Source of the DNA: Thauera sp.
GTDB lineage: Bacteria; Pseudomonadota; Gammaproteobacteria; Burkholderiales; Rhodocyclaceae
DNA: 64,000 nucleotides
Direction of reading: 5' to 3'
Assembly (NCBI GenBank): GCA_024235615.1
Contig: JACKMB010000002.1
Span: forward strand, 1 to 64,000
The stretch's first letter is position 1. Each line of letters starts with the position of its first letter. The notes below the pieces were generated by a model, which saw nothing but the letters and a program-made list of their open reading frames with translations, made no database searches and had not been told where the DNA came from. Shown piece after piece: positions 44,214-53,212 of the stretch. Position numbers and translations under genes: made by a program.

Positions 44214-45959
44214 ATGTCGGATTCGACGGGCAAGCAGGTGCCGCCGGGCATGCAGGCGATCCTCGCCGCCGGGCAGGCGATGGCGCAGGGCTTCTTCGAT
44301 GCGCTCGCGCGCCAGCACGTGGCGATGCAGGACTCCTCGGGGGTGGCGGCGCAGAAGCTGCCGATGCCCGAGACGGAAGTGATGGCTTCGCTGCACCAGG
44401 CCTTCGCCGAGAAGCATGCCGAGCTGTGGTCGTCCATGCTTGCGCGTACGCCGGGTGAGGCGGGTCCTGCGGTTGTGCAGCCCGAGCCGGGCGACAAGCG
44501 CTTCGCCGCGCCTGAATGGTCCGAGAGTCCGGTTTTCGACTACATGCGCCAGGCCTACCTGCTCAACGCCGGCTTCCTGCGCCAGATGGCGGATGCGATG
44601 CCGATCGCCGACGGCCGCGCCAAGGCGCGCATGCAGTTCCTCACCCGCCAGTACATCGACGCGCTGTCGCCGAGCAACTTCGCGGCGACCAACCCCGAGT
44701 TCATCAAGACCGCGGTCGAGACCAAGGGCGAGAGCATCGCGCGCGGCATCCAGAACCTGCTCGGCGACCTCGAGAAGGGCCGCATCTCGATGACCGACGA
44801 CGCGGCCTTCGAGATCGGGCGCAACCTCGCGCTCACCCCGGGCTCGGTCGTGTACGAGAACGAGCTCATGCAGCTGATCCAGTACGCGCCGCTGACGGAG
44901 AAGGTCGCGCAGGCGCCGCTGCTGATCGTGCCGCCGTGCATCAACAAGTTCTACATCATGGACCTGCAGCCCGAGAACTCGCTCGTGCGCTTCGTCGTCG
45001 AGCAGGGCTTCACGGTCTTCCTGGTGTCGTGGAAGAACCCGCGTCCCGACACCGGCGGCCATTACACCTGGGACGACTACCTCGACAAGGGGCCGCTCGC
45101 GGCGCTCGAGGTCGTGCGTTCGATCACCCGCGTCAAGAAGCCCAACGTGCTCGGCTTCTGCGTCGGCGGCACCATCCTCACCTCGGCGCTCGCGGTTGCG
45201 CGCGCGCGCGGCGAGGAGCCGGTGGCGAGCCTGACGCTGATGACCACGCTGCTCGACTTCTCCGACGCCGGCGAGCTCGGCTGCCTGGTCGACGAGGCGA
45301 GCGTGACCGCGCGCGAGGCCGCGATCGGCAAGGGCGGGGTGCTCAAGGGGCAGGAACTCGCCAACGTGTTTTCCTTCCTGCGTGCCAACGACCTCGTCTG
45401 GCAGTACGTGGTCGGCAATTACCTCAAGGGCAACAAGCCGGTCGCCTTCGACCTGCTGTACTGGAACTCCGACTCGACCAACCTGCCAGGGCCCTTCCTC
45501 ACGTGGTACCTGCGCAACATGTACCTCGAGAACAACCTGCGCGTGCCGGGCAAGCTGCGCATGCTCGGGCAGAAGGTCGACCTCGGCAAGGTGGACGTGC
45601 CGGCCTACCTGATGGCAGCGCGCGAGGACCACATCGTGCCGTGGAAGAGCGCCTATCTGGCGCGCAACGTGCTGGGCGGCGAAACCACCTTCGTGCTGGG
45701 GGCGAGCGGCCACATCGCCGGTGCGATCAACCCGGCCTCGAAGAACCGCCGCAGCTACTGGACCGCCGACGTGCGCCCGGCCGATCCCGACGAGTGGTTC
45801 GACGGCGCGGCCGAGCACAAGGGCAGCTGGTGGCTGCACTGGGCCGAGTGGCTGCGCGGCCACGGCGGCAAGGAGGTGGCCGCTCGCGGCCGCCTGGGCA
45901 GTACGAAGTACGAGCCGATCGAGCCGGCGCCGGGGCGCTACGTGAAGGAGCGTTCCTGA
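44214..45959 (+). CDS. phaC: Class I poly(3-hydroxyalkanoate) synthase
   Basis: A 581-residue PHA synthase starting MSDSTGKQVPPG. An N-terminal domain is followed by an alpha/beta-hydrolase core with the lipase-like box GFCVGGT, whose Cys316 is the catalytic nucleophile. The conserved PWINKFYI region is here CINKFYIMDL, and the catalytic acid and His are expected at REDHIVPW and ASGHIAGAIN. It polymerises 3-hydroxyacyl-CoA into storage granules. Length and single-subunit form place it in class I. The phaB gene follows after 115 bp. Confidence 0.93.
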   Translation: MSDSTGKQVPPGMQAILAAGQAMAQGFFDALARQHVAMQDSSGVAAQKLPMPETEVMASLHQAFAEKHAELWSSMLARTPGEAGPAVVQPEPGDKRFAAPEWSESPVFDYMRQAYLLNAGFLRQMADAMPIADGRAKARMQFLTRQYIDALSPSNFAATNPEFIKTAVETKGESIARGIQNLLGDLEKGRISMTDDAAFEIGRNLALTPGSVVYENELMQLIQYAPLTEKVAQAPLLIVPPCINKFYIMDLQPENSLVRFVVEQGFTVFLVSWKNPRPDTGGHYTWDDYLDKGPLAALEVVRSITRVKKPNVLGFCVGGTILTSALAVARARGEEPVASLTLMTTLLDFSDAGELGCLVDEASVTAREAAIGKGGVLKGQELANVFSFLRANDLVWQYVVGNYLKGNKPVAFDLLYWNSDSTNLPGPFLTWYLRNMYLENNLRVPGKLRMLGQKVDLGKVDVPAYLMAAREDHIVPWKSAYLARNVLGGETTFVLGASGHIAGAINPASKNRRSYWTADVRPADPDEWFDGAAEHKGSWWLHWAEWLRGHGGKEVAARGRLGSTKYEPIEPAPGRYVKERS

Positions 45960-46074
45960 CGCGGCGGGAGACGATTTTCAGCGTTCGGCGGCAGCGCATC
46001 GGGCGGTCGCTGCCGTCGTGTTCGACGACCGTCCAGCATCACAACAGGACCCCGCATAGGGAGAGGAGAAGAAG

Positions 46075-46815
46075 ATGGCAAGAGTTGCACTGGTAACCGG
46101 CGGCATGGGCGGTCTCGGCGAGGCGATCTGCATCAAGCTCGCGGCGCTCGGCTACAAGGTGGTCACGACCCATTCGCCCAGCAACACCAAGGCTCAGGAG
46201 TGGCTGCAGACCATGAACAACATGGGCTACGGCTTCAAGGCCTATCCCTGCGACGTGGCCGATTTCGATTCCTGCAAGGCCTGCGTGGAGCAGGTCACCA
46301 AGGAGGTCGGCGCGGTCGATGTGCTGGTCAATAACGCCGGCATCACCCGCGACATGACCTTCAAGAAGATGACCAAGGCCGACTGGGATGCGGTCATCAG
46401 CACCAACCTCGACTCGGCCTTCAACATGACCAAGCAGGTCATGGACGGCATGGTCGAGCGCAAGTGGGGCCGCGTGATCAACGTGTCCTCGGTGAACGGC
46501 CAGAAGGGCGCCTTCGGCCAGACCAACTACGCCGCCGCCAAGGCCGGCATGCACGGCTTCACCAAGGCGCTGGCGCTGGAAGTGGCGCGCAATGGCGTCA
46601 CCGTCAACACCATCTCGCCGGGCTACATCGGCACCAAGATGGTGATGGCGATCCCGCAGGAGATCCTCGACTCCAAGATCCTGCCGCAGATCCCGGTGTC
46701 CCGCCTGGGCAAGCCGGAAGAGATCGCCGGCCTGGTCGCCTACCTGTCCTCGGACGAGGCCGCCTTCGTGACCGGCGCCAACATCTCGATCAACGGCGGC
46801 CAGCACATGTTCTGA
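46075..46815 (+). CDS. phaB: Acetoacetyl-CoA reductase (first copy)
   Basis: A 246-residue short-chain dehydrogenase. It has the NADPH-binding TGGMGGLGEAIC loop, NNAGITRD, catalytic Ser in NVSSVNGQKG, and Tyr-x3-Lys in NYAAAKAGMHGFTKAL. The wording matches PhaB, which reduces acetoacetyl-CoA to (R)-3-hydroxybutyryl-CoA. GGAGAGGAG lies before the ATG. It sits between phaC and a second paralogue. Confidence 0.93.
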   Translation: MARVALVTGGMGGLGEAICIKLAALGYKVVTTHSPSNTKAQEWLQTMNNMGYGFKAYPCDVADFDSCKACVEQVTKEVGAVDVLVNNAGITRDMTFKKMTKADWDAVISTNLDSAFNMTKQVMDGMVERKWGRVINVSSVNGQKGAFGQTNYAAAKAGMHGFTKALALEVARNGVTVNTISPGYIGTKMVMAIPQEILDSKILPQIPVSRLGKPEEIAGLVAYLSSDEAAFVTGANISINGGQHMF

Positions 46816-46846
46816 TCCGTCGGCGGCCGATTCCGGTGCCGCAGCG

Positions 46847-46878
46847 TGGCGCGCTCCACTGGGGCGCGCCATTTTTTT
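46847..46878 (+). terminator. Rho-independent terminator after phaB
   Basis: TGGCGCGC pairs with GCGCGCCA around a 9-nt loop and is followed by seven T residues. Confidence 0.85.
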
Positions 46879-46938
46879 GTGCGCGCCGTGGCCGGGAGGA
46901 TCGCTATTGCATCGCAACATGAGTTGTGAAACAGGGGC

Positions 46939-46944
46939 TATAAT
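46939..46944 (+). promoter_or_regulatory. -10 box before the second phaB
   Basis: Perfect TATAAT 112 bases before the second phaB start codon, right after the upstream terminator. The matching -35 is weak. Confidence 0.5.
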
Positions 46945-47055
46945 CCGCGCGTGAGGTGGCTGATGCGCTGCCGCATCCACGACCGAAGCGCGCGCCGGCT
47001 GTCCCGGTTCGCAGGCGGCCTTGGTTTTTTACAAATGCTCCTGAAGGATTTCAAG

Positions 47056-47796
47056 ATGTCCCAGAAAATCGCTCTTGTCACCGGCGCCATGGGTGGTCTC
47101 GGCACGGCGATCTGCCAGTCGCTGTCCAAGGACGGCTTCAAGGTCGTGGCCAACTGCCTGCCGAACTTCGAGCAAAAGGACGCCTGGCTGTCCGCACAGC
47201 GCGACCTCGGCTTCGACTTCGCCGCCGCCGAAGGCGACGTGTCGAACTACGAGTCGTGCGCGGCGATGGTCGCCAAGATCGAAGCCGACATCGGCCCGAT
47301 CGACGTGCTGGTGAACAACGCCGGCATCACCCGCGACAAGTTCTTCCCCAAGATGGAGAAGGGCCAGTGGGATGCGGTGATCAACACCAACCTGAACAGC
47401 CTGTTCAACGTCACCCACCACGTCTCCTCCAAGATGGCCGAGCGCGGCTGGGGTCGCATCATCAACATCTCGTCGGTCAACGGCGTCAAGGGCCAGGCGG
47501 GCCAGACCAACTACTCGACCGCCAAGGCGGGCGTGCTGGGCTTCACCAAGGCGCTCGCCGCCGAACTGGCCACCAAGGGCGTGACGGTCAACGCGATCGC
47601 CCCGGGCTACATCGGCACCGACATGGTCATGGCGATCCGCGAGGACATCCGCCAGGGCATCATCGACACCGTGCCGATGAAGCGCCTCGGCCGTCCGGAC
47701 GAGATCGGCGACCTGTGCGCCTACCTCGCCTCCGACAAGGCTGCCTACATCACCGGTGCGACCATCAACATCAACGGTGGCCTGCACATGTGCTGA
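47056..47796 (+). CDS. phaB: Acetoacetyl-CoA reductase (second copy)
   Basis: A 246-residue SDR paralogue of the neighbour with the same motif set: TGAMGGLGTAIC, NNAGITRD, ISSVNGVKG and NYSTAKAGVLGFTKAL (Tyr-x3-Lys). It differs throughout the first 100 residues, so this is an old duplication rather than a recent copy. It has its own -10 box and terminators on both sides, so its expression is probably separate. Which copy dominates PHB synthesis is unknown. Confidence 0.92.
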   Translation: MSQKIALVTGAMGGLGTAICQSLSKDGFKVVANCLPNFEQKDAWLSAQRDLGFDFAAAEGDVSNYESCAAMVAKIEADIGPIDVLVNNAGITRDKFFPKMEKGQWDAVINTNLNSLFNVTHHVSSKMAERGWGRIINISSVNGVKGQAGQTNYSTAKAGVLGFTKALAAELATKGVTVNAIAPGYIGTDMVMAIREDIRQGIIDTVPMKRLGRPDEIGDLCAYLASDKAAYITGATININGGLHMC

Positions 47797-47826
47797 TGTT
47801 GCGCCGTGTCATGCGCGAAATCACGC

Positions 47827-47852
47827 AACCCCGTCGAAAGACGGGGTTTTTT
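47827..47852 (+). terminator. Rho-independent terminator after second phaB
   Basis: AACCCCGTC and GACGGGGTT pair perfectly around GAAA and run into a T tract. Confidence 0.9.
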
Positions 47853-47926
47853 CGTGGTTTCGATGTCGCAGCGCGATATAATTTTTTTGCACAGAGCGAA
47901 GACACCGCCGCCGAGGAGATGGAGAA

Positions 47927-48508
47927 ATGCCGGAACAGCAGCGCTTGATCAAGAAGTACCCGAACCGCCGTCTCTACGACACGCGGACCAGTTCCTACAT
48001 CACCCTGGCCGACGTCAAGGATCTGGTGCTCAACCACGAGCACTTCCAGGTGGTGGATGCGAAGACCGGCGAGGACCTGACGCGCAGCATCCTGCTCCAG
48101 ATCATCCTCGAGGAAGAGGCCGGGGGCGCGCCGATGTTCACCAGCGACCTGCTCGCGCACATGATCCGCTTCTACGGCAACGCCATGCAGGGCATGATGG
48201 GCAAGTACCTGGAGAGCAACATCAAGGCCTTCACCGAGATGCAGGTCAAGCTCCAGGACCAGGCGCGCGCGATCTACGGCGAGAACAGTCCGGTGGGCCA
48301 GGACCTGTGGGCGCAGTTCCTCAACTTCCAGGGGCCCGCGTTGCAGAGCATGATGGGCGCCTACGTCGACCAGTCGAAGAAGATGTTCGAGCAGATGCAG
48401 ACGCAGCTCGAGAGCCAGACGCGCAACATGTTCACCGGCTTCCAGTTCCCCGGCTACGTCCGTCCCGAGGACGAGCCCGCCGCGCCCAAGGGCGACGGCA
48501 AGAAGTAA
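47927..48508 (+). CDS. phaR: PHA synthesis repressor PhaR
   Basis: A 193-residue protein with the PhaR DNA-binding head: LIKKYPNRRLYDTRTSSYIT, ADVKDLVL, and a PHB-accumulation regulatory domain at 60-110 (DLTRSILLQIILEEEAGGAP-type). The C-terminal part is amphipathic. PhaR binds PHB granules and represses phasin and phaR genes when free. It is located downstream of the phaC-phaB-phaB run. Confidence 0.93.
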   Translation: MPEQQRLIKKYPNRRLYDTRTSSYITLADVKDLVLNHEHFQVVDAKTGEDLTRSILLQIILEEEAGGAPMFTSDLLAHMIRFYGNAMQGMMGKYLESNIKAFTEMQVKLQDQARAIYGENSPVGQDLWAQFLNFQGPALQSMMGAYVDQSKKMFEQMQTQLESQTRNMFTGFQFPGYVRPEDEPAAPKGDGKK

Positions 48509-48562
48509 GCGGCGCCGCGTGCCGCCGAGGCTGCCGCCGCCCCGACCCGACAGGTTTTTTGC

Positions 48563-49894
48563 ATGACCACCTTCAAGACCCCCGACCTGCCGCGCGTCGG
48601 CTTCGTCTCCCTCGGCTGCCCCAAGGCGACGGTCGACTCCGAGCACATCCTGACCCGGTTGCGCGCGGAGGGCTATTCGATCTCGGGTAGCTACGACGAC
48701 GCCGACCTGGTCGTCGTCAACACCTGCGGCTTCATCGACGCTGCGGTCGAGGAGTCGCTCGACGCGATCGGCGAGGCGCTCGCCGAGAACGGCAAGGTCA
48801 TCGTCACCGGCTGCCTCGGCGCCAAGGACGACGTGATCCTCGCCGCGCACCCGCAGGTGCTCGCGGTCACCGGCCCGCATGCCACCGAGGAGGTCATGCA
48901 CGCGGTGCATCGCCACCTGCCCAAGCCGCACGACCCCTTCACCGACCTCGTGCCGCCGCAGGGCATCCGGCTCACGCCGCAGCACTACGCCTATCTCAAG
49001 ATCTCCGAGGGCTGCAACCACCGCTGCAGCTTCTGCATCATCCCGTCGATGCGCGGCGACCTCGTCAGCCGGCCGATCCACGAGGTCATGCGCGAGGCCG
49101 AGGCGCTTGCCGACGCCGGCGTCAAGGAGTTGCTGGTGATCTCGCAGGACACCTCGGCCTACGGGGTGGACGTCAAGTACCGCACCGGCTTCTGGGGCGG
49201 GCGCCCGGTCAAGACGCGCCTGCTCGACCTGGCCAAGGCGCTCGGCGAGCTCGGCATCTGGATCCGCATGCACTACGTGTATCCGTATCCGAGCGTGGAC
49301 GACCTGATCCCGCTGATGGCCGAGGGAAAGATCCTGCCCTACCTGGACGTGCCCTTCCAGCACGCCAGCCCGCGCATCCTCAAGGCCATGAAGCGTCCGG
49401 CCAACGCCGAGAACGTGCTCGAGCGCGTGCGCAAGTGGCGCAGCATCTGCCCCGAGCTCACCATCCGCTCGACCTTCATCACCGGCTTCCCCGGCGAGAC
49501 CGAGGAAGACTTCGAGATGCTGCTGAACTTCCTCGAAGAGGCCCAGCTCGACCGCGTCGGCGCCTTCGCCTATTCGCCGGTCGAGGGCGCGACGGCCAAC
49601 GAGCTGCCCGGCGCGGTGCCGGACGAGGTGCGCGAGGAGCGCCGCGCGCGCCTGATGGACTTCCAGGAAGACATCTCCACCCAGCGCCTCGAGGCCAAGA
49701 TCGACCGCGAGATGACCGTGCTGGTCGACGAGGTCGACGAGGAGGGGGCGCTCGCGCGTTCGCCGGGCGACGCGCCCGAGATCGACGGTCTCGTCATCAT
49801 CCCCGAGGGCGACGGCCTCGCGCCGGGCGACTTCGTGCGGGTGCGCATCACCGACTGCGATGTGCACGACCTCTACGCCGAGCGCATCGAGTAA
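48563..49894 (+). CDS. rimO: Ribosomal protein S12 methylthiotransferase
   Basis: A 443-residue radical-SAM methylthiotransferase. The N-terminal domain has the auxiliary cluster cysteines Cys19, Cys55 and Cys84. The radical-SAM cluster is CNHRCSFC at 151-158, and the C-terminal TRAM domain ends in [17 protein letters not shown]. RimO modifies the conserved aspartate of ribosomal protein S12. Length is typical. The patatin-like gene follows after 30 bp. Confidence 0.95.
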   Translation: MTTFKTPDLPRVGFVSLGCPKATVDSEHILTRLRAEGYSISGSYDDADLVVVNTCGFIDAAVEESLDAIGEALAENGKVIVTGCLGAKDDVILAAHPQVLAVTGPHATEEVMHAVHRHLPKPHDPFTDLVPPQGIRLTPQHYAYLKISEGCNHRCSFCIIPSMRGDLVSRPIHEVMREAEALADAGVKELLVISQDTSAYGVDVKYRTGFWGGRPVKTRLLDLAKALGELGIWIRMHYVYPYPSVDDLIPLMAEGKILPYLDVPFQHASPRILKAMKRPANAENVLERVRKWRSICPELTIRSTFITGFPGETEEDFEMLLNFLEEAQLDRVGAFAYSPVEGATANELPGAVPDEVREERRARLMDFQEDISTQRLEAKIDREMTVLVDEVDEEGALARSPGDAPEIDGLVIIPEGDGLAPGDFVRVRITDCDVHDLYAERIE

Positions 49895-49924
49895 GGGCGG
49901 CTTCGCCGCGCCGGAGCCCCCGTC

Positions 49925-50899
49925 GTGGTGAGCGGCGCGGGCGCGGTCGGCCTGGCTTGCGCCGAACCTTCGACCGCAGGGCCGGTGATCGGGCTCGCGC
50001 TCGGCAGCGGCGCCGCGCGCGGCTGGGCGCATCTGGGCGTGCTGCAGGAGCTCGCGCGCGAGGGCGTGGTGCCGCAGATCATCACCGGCTGCTCGATCGG
50101 CGCCTTCGTCGGCGCCGCTGCGGCCTCGGGCGACCTCGCCAAGCTGGTGCGCTGGGCCGAGACGCTCAAGTGGCAGGACGTGGTGTCGCTGCTCGACGTG
50201 TCGCTGCGCGGCGGCCTGATCAAGGGCCAGAAGCTGATCGACTTCTTCGAGCGCAACTTCGTCGACCGCGACTTCACCGAACTCGACCAGCGCTTCGCCT
50301 GCGTCGCCACCGAACTCTCCACCGGGCGCGAGATCTGGCTTCACGAGGGCAGCGTCTCCGCCGCGGTGCGCGCCTCGATCGCGCTCCCCGGGCTGATGAC
50401 CCCGGTGCTGCACCAGGGCCGCATGCTGGTCGATGGCGGCCTGGTCAATCCGGTGCCGGTGTCGCTTTGCCGAGCGATGGGGGCCGACGTGGTGATCGCG
50501 GTGGACCTCGGCTCGGACATGGTGGGGCGCGCCATCCGGCGCTCGGCGGTCGCGCCCGCGCCGGTCGAGGAGACCGAGGCCGGGTGGACCGAGCGCCTGC
50601 TCGCCCGCTTCGGCTTCGCCAGCGACGAGGAGCCCGGCGCACCGGCGCGGCCCCTGGCTGCGGACGACAATCTTCCCTCGCTGGTCTCGGTGATCAGCTC
50701 CAGCATCAACATCATGCAGGTCCGCATCGCGCGCAGCCGCCTCGCCGGCGAGCCGGCCGACCTGCTGGTGTCGCCGCGGGTGAGCCAGCTCGGCCTGATG
50801 GATTACCACCGCGCCGACGAGGCCATCGCCGAGGGCGTGGCGGCGGTGGCGCGGGTGAGGCCGCTGCTGCGCGAGCTGCTCGGCGGCACCAACGAGTGA
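49925..50899 (+). CDS. Patatin-like phospholipase (RssA-like)
   Basis: A 324-residue protein with the patatin motifs: oxyanion loop GLALGSGAARGWAHLGVL, nucleophile GCSIGAFVG (Ser) and the catalytic dyad acid DGGLVNPVP. The start is GTG at 49925. RssA-type proteins are predicted phospholipases or esterases of unknown natural substrate. It ends 7 bp before the FAD oxidase gene. Confidence 0.88.
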   Translation: MVSGAGAVGLACAEPSTAGPVIGLALGSGAARGWAHLGVLQELAREGVVPQIITGCSIGAFVGAAAASGDLAKLVRWAETLKWQDVVSLLDVSLRGGLIKGQKLIDFFERNFVDRDFTELDQRFACVATELSTGREIWLHEGSVSAAVRASIALPGLMTPVLHQGRMLVDGGLVNPVPVSLCRAMGADVVIAVDLGSDMVGRAIRRSAVAPAPVEETEAGWTERLLARFGFASDEEPGAPARPLAADDNLPSLVSVISSSINIMQVRIARSRLAGEPADLLVSPRVSQLGLMDYHRADEAIAEGVAAVARVRPLLRELLGGTNE

Positions 50900-50906
50900 G
50901 GATCGG

Positions 50907-52316
50907 ATGAGCGATGAACTGAACGCGCGCCTGCGTACGATCGTCGGCGCGGCAAACGTGCTCGAGGCCGAGGCCGAGATGGCGCCCTTCCTGAGCGACT
51001 GGCGCGGGCGCTACCACGGCCGCGCGCGCGCGGTGGTGCGTCCGCGCGACACCGCCGAGGTGGCCGCGGTGGTCGCCGCCTGCGCGCAGGCGGGAGTGGC
51101 GATGGTGCCGCAGGGCGGCAACACCGGGCTGTGCGGCGGCGCGACCCCGCTCGTCGACGGCGCGGCGGTGGTGATCAGCCTGGCGCGCATGAACCGCATC
51201 CGCGCGCTCGATGCCGACAACGACACGCTCACGGTCGAGGCCGGCTGCACGCTCGCTGCCGTGCAGGAGGCGGCGCAGGCGGCCGGGCGCCTGTTCCCGC
51301 TCTCGCTCGCCTCGGAGGGCAGCTGCCTGATCGGCGGCAACCTGTCGACCAACGCCGGCGGCGTGCAGGTGCTGCGCTACGGCAACACGCGCGAGCTGGT
51401 GCTCGGGCTCGAGGTGGTGCTGCCCGACGGTCGTGTGTGGGACGGCCTGCGCGGCCTGCGCAAGGACAACACCGGCTACGACCTGAAGCAGCTCTTCATC
51501 GGCGCCGAGGGCACCCTGGGCATCGTCACCGCCGCGGTGCTCAAGCTCTTTCCGGCCATTCGCAGCCGCGCCACGGCCTGGGTGGCCGTGCCAGACCCGC
51601 GCGCCGCGGTGCGCCTGCTCGGGATGCTGCGCGCAGTGTGCGGCGAGCGCGTCAGCGCCTTCGAGATCGTCGGCCGCACGGCGCTCGGGCTGGTGCTCCA
51701 GCACATTCCGGGCGCGCGCGATCCGCTCGCCGGTGCGCCGGCGTGGTCCGTGCTGGTCGAGCTCTCCGACCCCGATGTCGATGCGCCGCTCGACGCGCAA
51801 CTGCAGGCCGTGCTGGGGGAGGCCTGCGCGCAGGGCCTGGCCGCCGACGCCGCGGTGGCGGCGAGCGCAGCACAGGCGCAGGCCCTGTGGGCGCTGCGCG
51901 AGGACATCTCCGAGGCGCAGCGCATCGAGGGCGTCAGCATCAAGCACGACGTCTCGGTGCCGGTGAGCCGCATCCCCGAGTTCCTCGAGCGCGCGGGCGC
52001 GGCGCTCGCCGCGCGCTGGCCGGACGTTCGCGTGGTGGCCTTCGGCCACATCGGCGACGGCAACCTGCACTACAACCTGTCCAAGCCTGCGGCCGACGAC
52101 AACGCCGCCTTCATCGCACGCACCGCCGAGGTCAATCGCATCGTGCACGACCTGGTGTGCGAGCTCGGCGGCTCGATCTCGGCCGAGCACGGCCTCGGCC
52201 AGCTCAAGCGCGAGGAGGTGCTGCGCTACAAGCCCGCGCTCGAGATGGAGCTGATGCGACGGGTGAAGCAGGCCTTCGATCCAGCCGGACTGATGAACCC
52301 GGGCAAGGTGCTGTAG
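50907..52316 (+). CDS. FAD-linked oxidase, D-2-hydroxyacid dehydrogenase type
   Basis: A 469-residue flavoprotein of the VAO/PCMH family. The FAD segment is VRPRDTAEVAAVVAAC, followed by PQGGNTGLCGGATPL and SEGSCLIGGNLSTNAGG. The FAD-linked C-terminal domain contains HIGDGNLHYNLS and a final SAEHGLGQLKREEVLRYK. The wording resembles D-2-hydroxyglutarate dehydrogenase or GlcD-type glycolate oxidase subunits. The single-protein form favours a D-2-hydroxyglutarate or D-lactate enzyme. Substrate is not decided by sequence. Confidence 0.85.
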   Translation: MSDELNARLRTIVGAANVLEAEAEMAPFLSDWRGRYHGRARAVVRPRDTAEVAAVVAACAQAGVAMVPQGGNTGLCGGATPLVDGAAVVISLARMNRIRALDADNDTLTVEAGCTLAAVQEAAQAAGRLFPLSLASEGSCLIGGNLSTNAGGVQVLRYGNTRELVLGLEVVLPDGRVWDGLRGLRKDNTGYDLKQLFIGAEGTLGIVTAAVLKLFPAIRSRATAWVAVPDPRAAVRLLGMLRAVCGERVSAFEIVGRTALGLVLQHIPGARDPLAGAPAWSVLVELSDPDVDAPLDAQLQAVLGEACAQGLAADAAVAASAAQAQALWALREDISEAQRIEGVSIKHDVSVPVSRIPEFLERAGAALAARWPDVRVVAFGHIGDGNLHYNLSKPAADDNAAFIARTAEVNRIVHDLVCELGGSISAEHGLGQLKREEVLRYKPALEMELMRRVKQAFDPAGLMNPGKVL

Positions 52317-52333
52317 AAATTTCAAAAAGGGGG

Positions 52334-52362
52334 TTTACAGGCCTGGGGGTGCGACCTATAAT
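52334..52362 (+). promoter_or_regulatory. Sigma-70 promoter of the first tRNA set
   Basis: TTTACA at 52334-52339, a 17-base spacer and perfect TATAAT at 52357-52362, 17 bases before tRNA-Ala. Confidence 0.75.
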
Positions 52363-52379
52363 GCGCGCTCTTCGGTGCC

Positions 52380-52455
<76 letters not shown>

Positions 52456-52469
52456 AACTGAAGAATGCA

Positions 52470-52545
52470 GTCCCCATCGTCTAGAGGCCTAGGACACCGC
52501 CCTTTCACGGCGATAACCGGGGTTCGAATCCCCGTGGGGACGCCA
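52470..52545 (+). tRNA. tRNA-Glu (anticodon TTC), copy 1
   Basis: A 76-nt cloverleaf: acceptor GTCCCCA/TGGGGAC, anticodon loop CTTTCAC within CCGCC/GGCG, T-arm CGGGGTTCGAATCCCCG and encoded CCA. Confidence 0.95.
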
Positions 52546-52605
52546 TACAAGGCAGTCCAGCCAGTGGCTGGAAGGCAAGCCGGCGAAAGCCGGGCAGGTC
52601 AGTGC

Positions 52606-52682
52606 GGAGTGGTAGTTCAGTCGGTTAGAATACCGGCCTGTCACGCCGGGGGTCGCGGGTTCGAGTCCCGTCCACTCCGCCA
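52606..52682 (+). tRNA. tRNA-Asp (anticodon GTC), copy 1
   Basis: A 77-nt cloverleaf: acceptor GGAGTGG/CCACTCC, anticodon loop CTGTCAC, T-arm GCGGGTTCGAGTCCCGT and encoded CCA. Confidence 0.95.
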
Positions 52683-52738
52683 GTTTCAAACGCAGGGCCT
52701 TGGTCCTGCGATGTCCAGGAGGTGACGCTCCCGGACAG

Positions 52739-52767
52739 TTGCGGTGGGCTTTGCCAGAAGCTATAAT
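52739..52767 (+). promoter_or_regulatory. Sigma-70 promoter of the second tRNA set
   Basis: TTGCGG at 52739-52744, 17-base spacer, perfect TATAAT at 52762-52767. Thus the second set has its own promoter. Confidence 0.7.
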
Positions 52768-52781
52768 CGCCGACTCGTTGT

Positions 52782-52857
<76 letters not shown>

Positions 52858-52885
52858 AAAGATTTTCGCAGTAGATAGGCTTGCA

Positions 52886-52961
52886 GTCCCCATCGTCTAG
52901 AGGCCTAGGACACCGCCCTTTCACGGCGATAACCGGGGTTCGAATCCCCGTGGGGACGCCA
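52886..52961 (+). tRNA. tRNA-Glu (anticodon TTC), copy 2
   Basis: Sequence appears identical to the first tRNA-Glu. The spacer between it and tRNA-Ala differs from the first set. Confidence 0.95.
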
Positions 52962-53020
52962 ACAAAGGCGGCTCGACAATGTTCGGGTCGCGACCGGCGG
53001 AAGCCGGAGCAGGTCAGCGC

Positions 53021-53097
53021 GGAGTGGTAGTTCAGTCGGTTAGAATACCGGCCTGTCACGCCGGGGGTCGCGGGTTCGAGTCCCGTCCACTCCGCCA
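53021..53097 (+). tRNA. tRNA-Asp (anticodon GTC), copy 2
   Basis: Sequence appears identical to the first tRNA-Asp; followed within a few bases by a strong terminator. Confidence 0.95.
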
Positions 53098-53100
53098 CCA

Positions 53101-53139
53101 AAAAAGCCACCGTATGGTCTCCGTACGGTGGCTTTTTTC
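53101..53139 (+). terminator. Terminator after the tRNA cluster
   Basis: AAAAAAGCCACCGTA at 53101-53115 pairs with TACGGTGGCTTTTTT at 53125-53139 around a 9-nt loop. A and T tracts make it usable from both sides. Confidence 0.9.
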
Positions 53140-53212
53140 TGTCTGCGCCCAGAACTGGCCATCCCGCGTCGGTCCGTGAGGAAGGGGCGCACAAGCGCCA
53201 CCTCCTCGCGCC

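Noticed and set aside
47771-50809. Minus-strand frame of 1012 codons
   Set aside because: Runs opposite phaR, rimO and the patatin-like gene, each with clear catalytic motifs.
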